A DNA stretch of 64,000 nucleotides from Hydrogenophaga sp. (lineage in GTDB: Bacteria > Pseudomonadota > Gammaproteobacteria > Burkholderiales > Burkholderiaceae_C): the NCBI RefSeq assembly GCF_018780385.1, contig NZ_JADMJO010000003.1:496001-560000 (forward strand). Reading direction: 5' to 3'. The position numbers and the translations under genes were made by a program. Positions within the stretch are counted from its first letter, which is position 1; every line of letters starts with the position of its first letter. The notes beneath the pieces were generated by a model, which saw only the letters and a list, made by a program, of their open reading frames with translations, had not been told where the DNA came from and did not search any database. Shown here piece after piece: positions 22,429-29,695 of the stretch.

Positions 22429-23547
22429 TCAGCTGGCGCCGACCGGCACGGCCGGCCCGAGTTCCGACAGCGGCCAGCGCGGCTTCACATCGAAGCTGTA
22501 TCCGTTGCCATCGGCTCCGGCGGCCAGGTCCAGGCTGACCAGTCCGGCCTGCACGCGCATGCCGCCGGCCAGCGCGATCATGGCGCCGTTGTCGGTGCAC
22601 AGGTGCAGCTCGGGATAGTGCACGCGAATGCCTGCCTTGGCGCACGCGGCACCCAGTTGCTCGCGCAACAGGGTGTTGGCTCCCACACCGCCGGCCACCA
22701 CCAGGCGGCGCAAACCGGTCTGGCGCACCGCCGCCATGGACTTCTTCACCAGCACCTCGACGATCGCGGCCTGCACGCTGGCGGCCACATCGGCCTTTTG
22801 CTGCGGCGTCAGCGGATCGGCCAGGTGCAGCGTGGCCGGGCCGTCCAGGCTGGCGTGGGCCAGCCTCTTCACCTGGGTCAGCACCGCCGTCTTGAGTCCG
22901 GCAAACGAAAAATCGAGGTCACCGCTGTGCAGCAGCGGGCGGGGAAACTTGTAGGCCTGGGCGTCGCCCTGCAGCGCCAGGCGGGCCAGAGCCGGTCCGC
23001 CCGGGTAACCCAGGCCGAGCAGCTTGGCCGACTTGTCGAAGGCCTCGCCGGCCGCGTCGTCGATGGTTTCGCCGAGCAACGTGTAGCGCCCCACCCCGTC
23101 CACCCGCATCAGCTGGCTGTGGCCGCCCGACACCAGCAGCGCCACAAAAGGAAACTCGGGTGGATCGGCACTCAGGAATGGCGACAGCAGGTGGCCTTCC
23201 AGGTGGTGCACGCCGATCACCGGTTTGCCCAGTGCAAAGCCCAGCGCGCAGGCCACGCCCGAGCCCACCAGCAGCGCACCGGCCAGGCCAGGACCGCGGG
23301 TGTAGGCCACCGCGTCCACCGCCGACAGCGGCAGGCCGGCCTGGGCCAGCACCGCGTCGGTGAGCGGCAGCACGCGGCGGATGTGGTCGCGGCTGGCCAA
23401 TTCGGGCACCACACCGCCATAGGCACGGTGCATCTCGATCTGGCTGTGCAGCGCATCGCCCAGCAGCCGCGGCGTGTGACCGCCACTGGCGTCGACCAAG
23501 GCCACGCCGGTTTCGTCGCAAGACGACTCGATTCCCAAAATCAGCAT
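22429..23547 (-). CDS. tsaD: tRNA N6-adenosine threonylcarbamoyltransferase TsaD
   Basis: 372-aa ASKHA-fold enzyme that transfers threonylcarbamoyl to A37 of ANN-decoding tRNAs, acting with TsaB/TsaE. The N-terminus [17 protein letters not shown] and the metal-binding histidines in [12 protein letters not shown] are diagnostic, as is [16 protein letters not shown] near residue 290. The length is slightly above the usual 340 aa because of a C-terminal extension. It is divergent from the nasR-like gene, with a 67-base shared upstream region. Confidence 0.96.
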   Translation of the reverse strand: MLILGIESSCDETGVALVDASGGHTPRLLGDALHSQIEMHRAYGGVVPELASRDHIRRVLPLTDAVLAQAGLPLSAVDAVAYTRGPGLAGALLVGSGVACALGFALGKPVIGVHHLEGHLLSPFLSADPPEFPFVALLVSGGHSQLMRVDGVGRYTLLGETIDDAAGEAFDKSAKLLGLGYPGGPALARLALQGDAQAYKFPRPLLHSGDLDFSFAGLKTAVLTQVKRLAHASLDGPATLHLADPLTPQQKADVAASVQAAIVEVLVKKSMAAVRQTGLRRLVVAGGVGANTLLREQLGAACAKAGIRVHYPELHLCTDNGAMIALAGGMRVQAGLVSLDLAAGADGNGYSFDVKPRWPLSELGPAVPVGAS

Positions 23548-23563
23548 CGCCCAAGTGTACGGG

Positions 23564-23578
23564 CGGCATGTTTGTTGC
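23564..23578 (+). promoter_or_regulatory. Sigma-54 (-24/-12) promoter of the nasR-like gene
   Basis: CGGCAT-GTTTG-TTGC matches the sigma-54 consensus (GG and GC at the invariant spacing). The predicted start is near 23590, which leaves a 25-nt leader before ATG 23615 and argues against the GTG at 23594 used by the ORF track. Confidence 0.65.
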
Positions 23579-23614
23579 TCACACTAGGCGCATGTGTGCA
23601 CAACTCTCTCGAAC

Positions 23615-24883
23615 ATGAAATCGGGCCTGAACTTTCTGGTGGCGGCCAAACGCTGCGAAATCGCCGAGCTGCAGCAGCTCGCGCTCACCAGTGCGTTGGT
23701 GAATGTGACCGGGCGTCTGGTGCATGCCCTGCAGCGCGAGCGAGGCCTGTCCAACCTGTTTCTCGGCTCACAGGGCCATCAGTTTGGCGAGATGCGCACG
23801 AACCAGATCAGGGAATCCCGGCAGATTGAAACTGAACTGCGCGCCTGCTTTGACGAGCTGGACACCGAGTCGGCCCTGGTGGGCAACGGCGCTCGCCTGT
23901 TCAGTCGCATCGCCTACGTGCTGCACGGGCTGGATGCGCTCGACGGTTTGCGCTCGTGCGTGCAGGCGCTGCAATGGACGACCCAGCAGGCCACCGAAGC
24001 CTATGTGCGGCTGATCTCGGGCCTGCTGGCCGTGGTGTTCGAAGCGGCGGACACCGCCAGCGATCCCGAGATCTCACGCTTGCTGGTGGCCTTGTTCAAC
24101 TTCATGCAAGGCAAGGAGTTCGCCGGCCAGGAGCGTGCGGCCGGGTCGGCGCTGTTCGCCGGGGGGCGCGCCGAGGCGGGCGACCAGCAGCGTCTGCTGC
24201 ACCTGATCGAGTCGCAGGAACGCTGCCTGGAGGTGTTCATCGAGTTTTCGAAAGCCCAGGCGGTGGAGCTGTGGCATGCCACCCAGGCCAGCGCCACACT
24301 GGCCGAGCTGGAACGGCTGCGCCGCGTGCTGTGCACCGCCGCCCACGGCTCACCGCTCAATGCCCAGATGAGCCAGGCGTGGTTCGACTGCTGCAGCCGG
24401 CGCATTGACCGCATGAAAACGGTGGAGGAGCGTCTGGCGCTGGACTTGTTGCAAGCCTGCGAGCAGAAGATCGTCGCGGCCCATGCCGAGCTGAACAGTT
24501 TTCACGCGCTGCAAACAGCCCCCGCCACCGAGGCGGACGTTCTGTCGTTCTTCCGGGCGCCGAACGCTCGGGACAGCAGCGGTTTCGGCACCGGCACCCA
24601 GAGTTACGGCCTTCACCTGGAGCGCTCGATCCTGGAACTGGTGCAGGAGCAGGCGCGGCGCCTGCAGACCATGAGCGAGGAGCTCGACACCGTGCGGGCC
24701 AGCCTCAACGAGCGCAAGCTGATCGAGCGCGCCAAGGGTCTGCTGATGGCACACCGCCACCTCAGCGAGGAAGACGCCCACAAGACCATCCGCCAGATGG
24801 CCATGAACCAGAACCGCCGGCTGATCGAGGTGGCCGAGGCCGTGCTGGCCATGGCCGACGTGCTGCCCGATCGGCAACGCTGA
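23615..24883 (+). CDS. nasR: NasR-like nitrate/nitrite-sensing antiterminator (NIT + ANTAR)
   Basis: 422-aa cytoplasmic regulator. The N-terminal two thirds (about 25-260) is an all-helical NIT domain with the typical motif LVHALQRERGLSNLFLGS; this family binds nitrate/nitrite in Klebsiella NasR. The C-terminus (about 360-415: LNERKLIERAKGLLMAHRHLSEEDAHKTIRQMAM) is an ANTAR domain that binds paired hexaloop RNA hairpins to block transcription termination. The gene is directly upstream of the nrt operon, whose leader contains such hairpins. The start ATG was chosen from the sigma-54 promoter position; no strong Shine-Dalgarno sequence is seen. Confidence 0.88.
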   Translation: MKSGLNFLVAAKRCEIAELQQLALTSALVNVTGRLVHALQRERGLSNLFLGSQGHQFGEMRTNQIRESRQIETELRACFDELDTESALVGNGARLFSRIAYVLHGLDALDGLRSCVQALQWTTQQATEAYVRLISGLLAVVFEAADTASDPEISRLLVALFNFMQGKEFAGQERAAGSALFAGGRAEAGDQQRLLHLIESQERCLEVFIEFSKAQAVELWHATQASATLAELERLRRVLCTAAHGSPLNAQMSQAWFDCCSRRIDRMKTVEERLALDLLQACEQKIVAAHAELNSFHALQTAPATEADVLSFFRAPNARDSSGFGTGTQSYGLHLERSILELVQEQARRLQTMSEELDTVRASLNERKLIERAKGLLMAHRHLSEEDAHKTIRQMAMNQNRRLIEVAEAVLAMADVLPDRQR

Positions 24884-24905
24884 GCGCACGGCGTGTTGCT
24901 GCAGC

Positions 24906-24920
24906 GCACAAATACCGTGC
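24906..24920 (+). promoter_or_regulatory. Candidate NtrC enhancer site 1
   Basis: GCAC-N7-GTGC matches the NtrC half-site spacing. It lies about 175 bases upstream of the predicted nrt start, a usual distance for NtrC enhancers, and 29 bases centre to centre from site 2. Confidence 0.5.
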
Positions 24921-24933
24921 CAAGGCAGCATCG

Positions 24934-24950
24934 CGCACCAGATTGAGGCG
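24934..24950 (+). promoter_or_regulatory. Candidate NtrC enhancer site 2
   Basis: CGCACCAGATTGAGGCG agrees with the classical NtrC 17-mer at 12 of 17 positions, including GCACCA and ATTG; the right half-site is degenerate. It is paired with site 1. Confidence 0.45.
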
Positions 24951-24962
24951 CGCTGCGACCAT

Positions 24963-24982
24963 GGCCAGACCGCCGTCTGGCC
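24963..24982 (+). other. Perfect inverted repeat between nasR and nrtA
   Basis: GGCCAGAC-CGCC-GTCTGGCC is an 8-bp perfect inverted repeat with a 4-base loop, 80 bases after the nasR stop. There is no T-run, so it may be a weak terminator for nasR or a protein site; the role is unknown. Confidence 0.4.
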
Positions 24983-25061
24983 TCTGAGGCGACGGCGATC
25001 CTGTCGATTTCTGTTTTGAAATCAAGCCTCTTGCAACCGCTTCCCGGGTCGACCCTGATGC

Positions 25062-25077
25062 TGGCACACAAACTGCT
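25062..25077 (+). promoter_or_regulatory. Sigma-54 (-24/-12) promoter of the nrt operon
   Basis: TGGCAC-ACAAA-CTGCT keeps the GG and GC dinucleotides at the exact sigma-54 spacing. The predicted transcription start is about 25088, only a few bases before the first ANTAR-type hairpin. Two NtrC-like sites lie 145-180 bases upstream. A near-match to an IHF site (AATCAA-N5-TTG, spacer one base long) lies between them. Confidence 0.7.
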
Positions 25078-25093
25078 GTAAGCAAGACAAAGC

Positions 25094-25203
25094 GATTCGA
25101 GCCAACGGCGGCCCGGGTTTCGACAGTCTCCCCGACACGAGGACAACGGCGTCCATTTCCGGCTTGCGAAGCACAGCCACGGAAATGGGCGCCGTTGTGT
25201 TTT
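25094..25203 (+). promoter_or_regulatory. ANTAR-type dual-hexaloop leader and attenuator of the nrt operon
   Basis: Hairpin P1 (25094-25119) has the hexaloop AACGGC on a stem GAGCC/GGCCC with one A-C mismatch. Hairpin P2 (25141-25154) is GGAC-AACGGC-GTCC. Both loops have A at position 1 and G at position 4, as required for ANTAR RNA ligands. P2 overlaps the 5' arm of a 19-bp hairpin (25143-25161 with 25180-25198, one G-U) followed by TTTT, so P2 and the terminator-like stem are mutually exclusive. The inferred role is nitrate-dependent antitermination by the NasR-like or NasT-like protein. Confidence 0.8.
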
Positions 25204-25238
25204 GGGGCACCGATTTTTTAATCAGCAAGGAGTTGGAC

Positions 25239-26537
25239 ATGAACGCAGACACCACCGGCGCAACCGTTCCCCACGCCGCGACCGACACGACCACCGACAC
25301 CGCAGCGGCTTCGCGGCGCGACTTCATCAAGAAAAGCACCGCCATCGGCGGCGCCGCCTTCTTCTCCACGCTGGGTCACAGTGGCGTGTGGGCGGCCGGC
25401 TCCGATGCTCCCGAAAAGACCGAAGTCAAGATTGGCTTCATCCCGCTGACCGACTGCGCCAGCGTGGTGATGGCCGCTGAGCTCGGCATCGACAAGAAGT
25501 ACGGCGTGAAGATCGTGCCGACCAAGGAAGCCAGTTGGGCCGGTGTGCGCGACAAACTGGTCAATGGCGAACTCGACATGGCGCACGTGCTCTACGGCCT
25601 GATCTACGGCCTGCAGCTGGGCACCGCTGGCCCCAAGAAGGACATGGCGATCCTGATGAACCTGCAGCAGAACGGCCAGGCCATCACGCTGTCGAAGAAG
25701 CTCGCCGAAAAAGGCGCTGTGGACGGCCCCTCGCTCGCCAAATTGATGGCCAGCGAGAAGCGCGAATACACCTTCGCCCAGACCTTCCCCACCGGCACCC
25801 ACGCCATGTGGCTCTACTACTGGCTGGCCGCCGCCGGCATCGATCCGATGAAGGACGCGCGCGCCATCGTGGTGCCGCCGCCGCAGATGGTGGCCAACAT
25901 GCGCGTGGGCAACATGGACGGCTTCTGCGTGGGCGAGCCCTGGAACCACCGCGCCATCATGGACGGCATCGGCATCACCGCCAACACCACCCAGGACATC
26001 TGGAAGGACCACCCCGAGAAGGTGCTGGGCACGACGGCCGACTTCGTGGCCAAGAACCCCAACACGGCGCGCGCCGTGACGGCCGCCATCCTGGAAGCCG
26101 GCAAGTGGATCGACGCCGGTCTGCAGAACAAGAACAAGATGGCCGAGACGATCGCCCAGCGCGCCTATGTGAACACCGGCGTGGACGCGATCAACCAGCG
26201 CATCCTGGGCCGCTACCAGAACGGCATGGGCAAGACCTGGGACGACCCCAACCACATGAAGTTCTTCAACGACGGCCTGGCGAACTTCCCCTACCTGAGC
26301 GACGGCATGTGGTTCCTCACGCAGCACAAGCGCTGGGGCTTGCTCAAGTCGCACCCCGACTACCTGGCCGTGGCCAAACAGGTCAACCGCATCGACATCT
26401 TCAAGCAGGCCGCAGCGGCCAGCAAGACCTCGTTGCCCAAGTCCGAAATGCGCAGCGCCAAGTTCATCGACGGCGTGGTGTGGGACGGCAAGGACCCGGC
26501 GAAATACGCCGACAGCTTCAAGATCAACGCGGCCTGA
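25239..26537 (+). CDS. nrtA: Nitrate ABC transporter substrate-binding protein (NrtA/NasF family)
   Basis: 432-aa NrtA/CmpA-family periplasmic nitrate-binding protein. A twin-arginine signal (ASRRDFIKKSTAIGGAAFFS) occupies residues about 25-52, so it is exported folded through Tat. The mature part (KIGFIPLTDCASVVMAAELG) and FCVGEPWNHRAI match the family. The ATG at 25239 follows AAGGAG; the track start at 25164 lies inside the attenuator. It is the first gene of nrtA-nrtB-nrtD, behind a sigma-54 promoter and ANTAR leader. Specificity for nitrate is inferred from context. Confidence 0.92.
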   Translation: MNADTTGATVPHAATDTTTDTAAASRRDFIKKSTAIGGAAFFSTLGHSGVWAAGSDAPEKTEVKIGFIPLTDCASVVMAAELGIDKKYGVKIVPTKEASWAGVRDKLVNGELDMAHVLYGLIYGLQLGTAGPKKDMAILMNLQQNGQAITLSKKLAEKGAVDGPSLAKLMASEKREYTFAQTFPTGTHAMWLYYWLAAAGIDPMKDARAIVVPPPQMVANMRVGNMDGFCVGEPWNHRAIMDGIGITANTTQDIWKDHPEKVLGTTADFVAKNPNTARAVTAAILEAGKWIDAGLQNKNKMAETIAQRAYVNTGVDAINQRILGRYQNGMGKTWDDPNHMKFFNDGLANFPYLSDGMWFLTQHKRWGLLKSHPDYLAVAKQVNRIDIFKQAAAASKTSLPKSEMRSAKFIDGVVWDGKDPAKYADSFKINAA

Positions 26538-26564
26538 TCAGGCCTGCAGCACCGGAGAAACACC

Positions 26565-27473
26565 ATGGTCAGCGCCGTCTTTCATTCGCCTCTGGAGGGG
26601 CTCGCCTCCACCAAGACCGAGCCGACGACCACCGCTGCGGCGGTGCCCCGGCCGGCGCCTGCACCGGTGGCGCAGGTCAAGCGCGGCCGGGACCTGCGCT
26701 TCCTCTGGACCAACGTCTTGCCACCCGTGCTGGGCCTGGTCTTCCTCATCGCCGTGTGGGCGGTGGTGGCTGGCACCGGTGCGAGCGGCATTCCCACACC
26801 GCTGGAGACCTGGAAACAGGCGATCGAGGTGTTCTCCGATCCGTTCTACCAGGTGGGCCCGAACGACCAGGGCGTGGGCTGGAACGTGCTCATGTCGCTG
26901 CAGCGCGTGGCCATCGGCTTCGGCCTGGCCGCAGCGGTGGGCATCCCCGCGGGCTTTGCCATCGGCCGCTTCGAGTTCTTGAGCCGCATGTTCAATCCGC
27001 TCATCAGCCTGCTGCGCCCGGTGTCCCCACTGGCCTGGCTGCCGATCGGTCTGCTGGTCTTCAAGGGCGCCAACCCGGCGGCCATCTGGACCATCTTCAT
27101 CTGCTCCATCTGGCCCATGATCATCAACACCGCGGTGGGCGTACAGCGCGTGCCGCAGGACTACATGAACGTGGCGCGGGTGCTCAATCTGAGCGAATGG
27201 AAGATCTTCACCAAGATCCTGTTCCCCGCCGTGCTGCCCTACCTGCTGACCGGCGTGCGCCTGGCGGTGGGCACGGCCTGGCTGGTGATCGTGGCCGCCG
27301 AGATGCTGACCGGCGGCGTGGGCATCGGTTTCTGGATCTGGGACGAGTGGAACAACCTCAATGTGGCCAGCATCATCATCGCGATCTTCGTGATCGGCAT
27401 CGTGGGCCTGGTGCTCGAATTCGGCCTCATCAAGCTGGCCACCCTGTTCACGTTTGAGGAAGTCAAATCATGA
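26565..27473 (+). CDS. nrtB: Nitrate ABC transporter permease
   Basis: 302-aa inner-membrane permease of the NrtB/SsuC family with about six helices. The EAA-type loop NVARVLNLSEWKIFTKILFPAVLPYLLTGVR, which docks the ATPase, is clear near residue 205. The first 45 residues are a soluble Ala/Pro-rich leader. It is 27 bases after nrtA and overlaps the ATPase gene by four bases (ATGA). Confidence 0.92.
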   Translation: MVSAVFHSPLEGLASTKTEPTTTAAAVPRPAPAPVAQVKRGRDLRFLWTNVLPPVLGLVFLIAVWAVVAGTGASGIPTPLETWKQAIEVFSDPFYQVGPNDQGVGWNVLMSLQRVAIGFGLAAAVGIPAGFAIGRFEFLSRMFNPLISLLRPVSPLAWLPIGLLVFKGANPAAIWTIFICSIWPMIINTAVGVQRVPQDYMNVARVLNLSEWKIFTKILFPAVLPYLLTGVRLAVGTAWLVIVAAEMLTGGVGIGFWIWDEWNNLNVASIIIAIFVIGIVGLVLEFGLIKLATLFTFEEVKS

Positions 27474-28276
27474 GTCATGCATCCAAATACATCGAGATTC
27501 AGGGCGTCGAACAGACCTTCAAGACCAAGAAGGGCAATTTTCCTGCGCTGCGCGACATCAACCTGGCGGTGGCCAAAGGCGAGTTCGTCACGCTGATCGG
27601 CCACTCGGGCTGCGGCAAGTCCACCTTGCTCAACCTCATCGCCGGCCTGACCGTGCCCACCAGCGGCGTGTTGATCTGCGCCGACAAGGAGATTGTCGGG
27701 CCCGGCCCAGAGCGCGCGGTGGTGTTCCAGAACCACTCACTGCTACCGTGGCTCACCTGCTTCGAAAACGTCTATCTGGCGGTCGAACGCGTGTTCTCGA
27801 CCACCGAGACCAAGGCACAGCTCAAGGCCCGCACCGAGGCCGCGCTGGCCATGGTGGGCCTCACGCCCGCCGCCCAGAAACGGCCCGGTGAAATCTCTGG
27901 CGGCATGAAGCAGCGCGTGGGCATCGCCCGCGCCCTGTCGATGGAACCCAAGGTCTTGCTGATGGACGAGCCCTTCGGCGCGCTCGACGCCCTTACCCGC
28001 GCCAAACTGCAGGACGAGCTGCTCGAGATCGTGGCGCGCACGCACAGCACAGTGGTCATGGTCACGCACGACGTGGACGAAGCCGTGCTGCTGTCCGACC
28101 GCATCGTGATGCTCACCAACGGACCGGCCGCCACCATCGGCGAAGTGCTCACCGTGGACCTGCCGCGCCCGCGCAACCGCGTGGCCCTGGCCGACGAACC
28201 GCGCTACCAGCAATGCCGCAAGGCGGTGATCGACTTCCTCTACACACGCCAGGCGCACGTCGAAAAAGTCGCCTGA
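27470..28276 (+). CDS. nrtD: Nitrate ABC transporter ATP-binding protein
   Basis: 268-aa single-domain ABC ATPase. Walker A GHSGCGKSTLLN, signature ISGGMKQRVGIARAL, Walker B VLLMDEPFGALDA and the H-loop VMVTHDVDEAV are intact. It is NrtD/NasD-like, lacking the extra substrate-binding domain of cyanobacterial NrtC. It completes the importer with nrtA and nrtB. Confidence 0.92.
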   Translation: MSHASKYIEIQGVEQTFKTKKGNFPALRDINLAVAKGEFVTLIGHSGCGKSTLLNLIAGLTVPTSGVLICADKEIVGPGPERAVVFQNHSLLPWLTCFENVYLAVERVFSTTETKAQLKARTEAALAMVGLTPAAQKRPGEISGGMKQRVGIARALSMEPKVLLMDEPFGALDALTRAKLQDELLEIVARTHSTVVMVTHDVDEAVLLSDRIVMLTNGPAATIGEVLTVDLPRPRNRVALADEPRYQQCRKAVIDFLYTRQAHVEKVA

Positions 28277-28299
28277 GCCCCAAAAGGGGGCGTGACTCC

Positions 28300-28314
28300 C
28301 GGCATGGAATTTGC
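28300..28314 (+). promoter_or_regulatory. Sigma-54 (-24/-12) promoter of narK
   Basis: CGGCAT-GGAAT-TTGC matches the sigma-54 consensus with correct spacing. The predicted start is about 28326, two bases before a hexaloop hairpin, the same layout as in the nrt leader. It lies in the nrtD-narK gap, so narK can be transcribed independently of nrt. Confidence 0.7.
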
Positions 28315-28327
28315 GTGGTGAAACGTC

Positions 28328-28379
28328 AAGGCTAACGACGGCCTTTCAGTTGCAACAGGCTGCCGGTTCCGGCGGTCTG
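28328..28379 (+). promoter_or_regulatory. Candidate ANTAR-type leader of narK
   Basis: P1 (28328-28345) is AAGGCT-AACGAC-GGCCTT, six pairs with one G-U closing pair and an A1/G4 hexaloop. Six bases later GCA-ACAGGC-TGC (28352-28363) gives a weak 3-bp P2, also with an A1/G4 loop. P2 overlaps a 10-bp hairpin (28356-28379, loop GTTC), so the two are exclusive. No U-tract follows that hairpin, so termination is less certain than in the nrt leader. Confidence 0.55.
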
Positions 28380-28473
28380 GTGCGCCCCATGCACCGCACC
28401 CGGCATTGCGATCCGGAGGTCTGCGGCGTGGGTTCGATCTCTTCCCCACATCCCTCTCACAAAGGTCCACGCC

Positions 28474-29688
28474 ATGGCGGGTTTCCGTACGTTCCTGAAA
28501 GCAGGCCACAGCCCCACGCTGCTGGCCTCCTTCATCTACTTCACCTACTGCTGTGGCGTCTGGGTCACCAACGGGGCCATGGCCCCGTTCATCAAGGACT
28601 CGCTCAACCTGAGTCCGGCCCAGCTCGGCGTCATGCTCTCGGTGCCGATCTTTGCGGGCGCCCTGATGCGGTTTCCGCTGGGCATCCTCGCGCAGTACAT
28701 CGGCCGCAAGAACGCCACACTGGTGGAAATGGGCGGCATCGCACTCGCGCTGCTGTTCGGCTACTTCTACGTGGAGACCTTCAACCACCTGATCGCCATG
28801 GGCGTGCTGCTGGGCATTGCCGGCGCCAGCTTCGGTGTCGCGCTCTCGCTGGGCTCGGGTTCGTTCCCGGCGCGCTACAAGGGCCTGGCCATGGGTCTGG
28901 TGGGTGCGGGCAACGTGGGCACCTCGCTGTCGGCCCTGCTGGCGCCGCAACTGGCGCAAGCCTATGGCTGGAAGGCCGTGTACGGCATCGCCGCGCTGGG
29001 CCTCATGGTGCCGGTGCTGGTGATGATCTTCCTGGCCAAGGAACCCGATGACGTGGACAAACATGCTGGCCTGCGCGAACACGTCGCCTGCCTGTTCGAG
29101 AAGGACGGCTGGGCCTTCAGCGTCATCTACGCCGTCACATTCGGCGGTTTCATCGGCCTGGCCACCTTCCTGCCGAGCTACTACTACGACCAGTTCGGCG
29201 TGAGCAAGGTGCAGGCCGGTCAGCTCACCATGCTGGCGGCCTTCATGGGCGCGGCGCTGCGCATCTTCGGCGGCTGGATCTCCGACCACTGGGGCGGCAT
29301 CAACACCTTGACGACGGTGCTCGTCATCATCTCGGTCTCGCTGCTGGCCTGCGGCCTGGCCGGTGGTTCTCTGGTGATCACCACGCTGCTGATGATGTTG
29401 TGTTTCGCGGCACTGGGCGCGGGCAACGGCGCGCTGTTCCAGCTGGTGCCCCTGCGCTGGCCGCTGTCCACCGCCGTGGCCGGCTCCATGATCGGCGAGA
29501 TCGGTGCCCTCGGTGGGGGCTTGGTGCCCAACGCCATGGGCCTGTCGCGCCAGTACGCCGGCACCTACTTCTGGGGCTTCGCGCTGTTTGCGGTGCTCGC
29601 GCTGCTGGTGTTGCTGATGATGCGCTCGATGCAGATGCGATGGACGCGCACCTGGGCAGAGAAAGGTGGCCGCGCGCGCAGCGTGTGA
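28474..29688 (+). CDS. narK: NarK-family nitrate/nitrite transporter (MFS)
   Basis: 404-aa major facilitator of the nitrate-nitrite porter family with 12 hydrophobic segments. The glycine-rich NNP signatures GAGNVGTSLSALLAP near residue 145 and GAGNGALFQLVPLRWP near residue 315 are visible, as is the MFS loop LGILAQYIGRKNATLVE. It can import nitrate or exchange nitrite; in this assimilatory cluster import is likely (inference). It converges with the kinase/phosphatase gene, with only 7 bases between stops. Confidence 0.93.
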   Translation: MAGFRTFLKAGHSPTLLASFIYFTYCCGVWVTNGAMAPFIKDSLNLSPAQLGVMLSVPIFAGALMRFPLGILAQYIGRKNATLVEMGGIALALLFGYFYVETFNHLIAMGVLLGIAGASFGVALSLGSGSFPARYKGLAMGLVGAGNVGTSLSALLAPQLAQAYGWKAVYGIAALGLMVPVLVMIFLAKEPDDVDKHAGLREHVACLFEKDGWAFSVIYAVTFGGFIGLATFLPSYYYDQFGVSKVQAGQLTMLAAFMGAALRIFGGWISDHWGGINTLTTVLVIISVSLLACGLAGGSLVITTLLMMLCFAALGAGNGALFQLVPLRWPLSTAVAGSMIGEIGALGGGLVPNAMGLSRQYAGTYFWGFALFAVLALLVLLMMRSMQMRWTRTWAEKGGRARSV

Positions 29689-29695
29689 GATTGCC

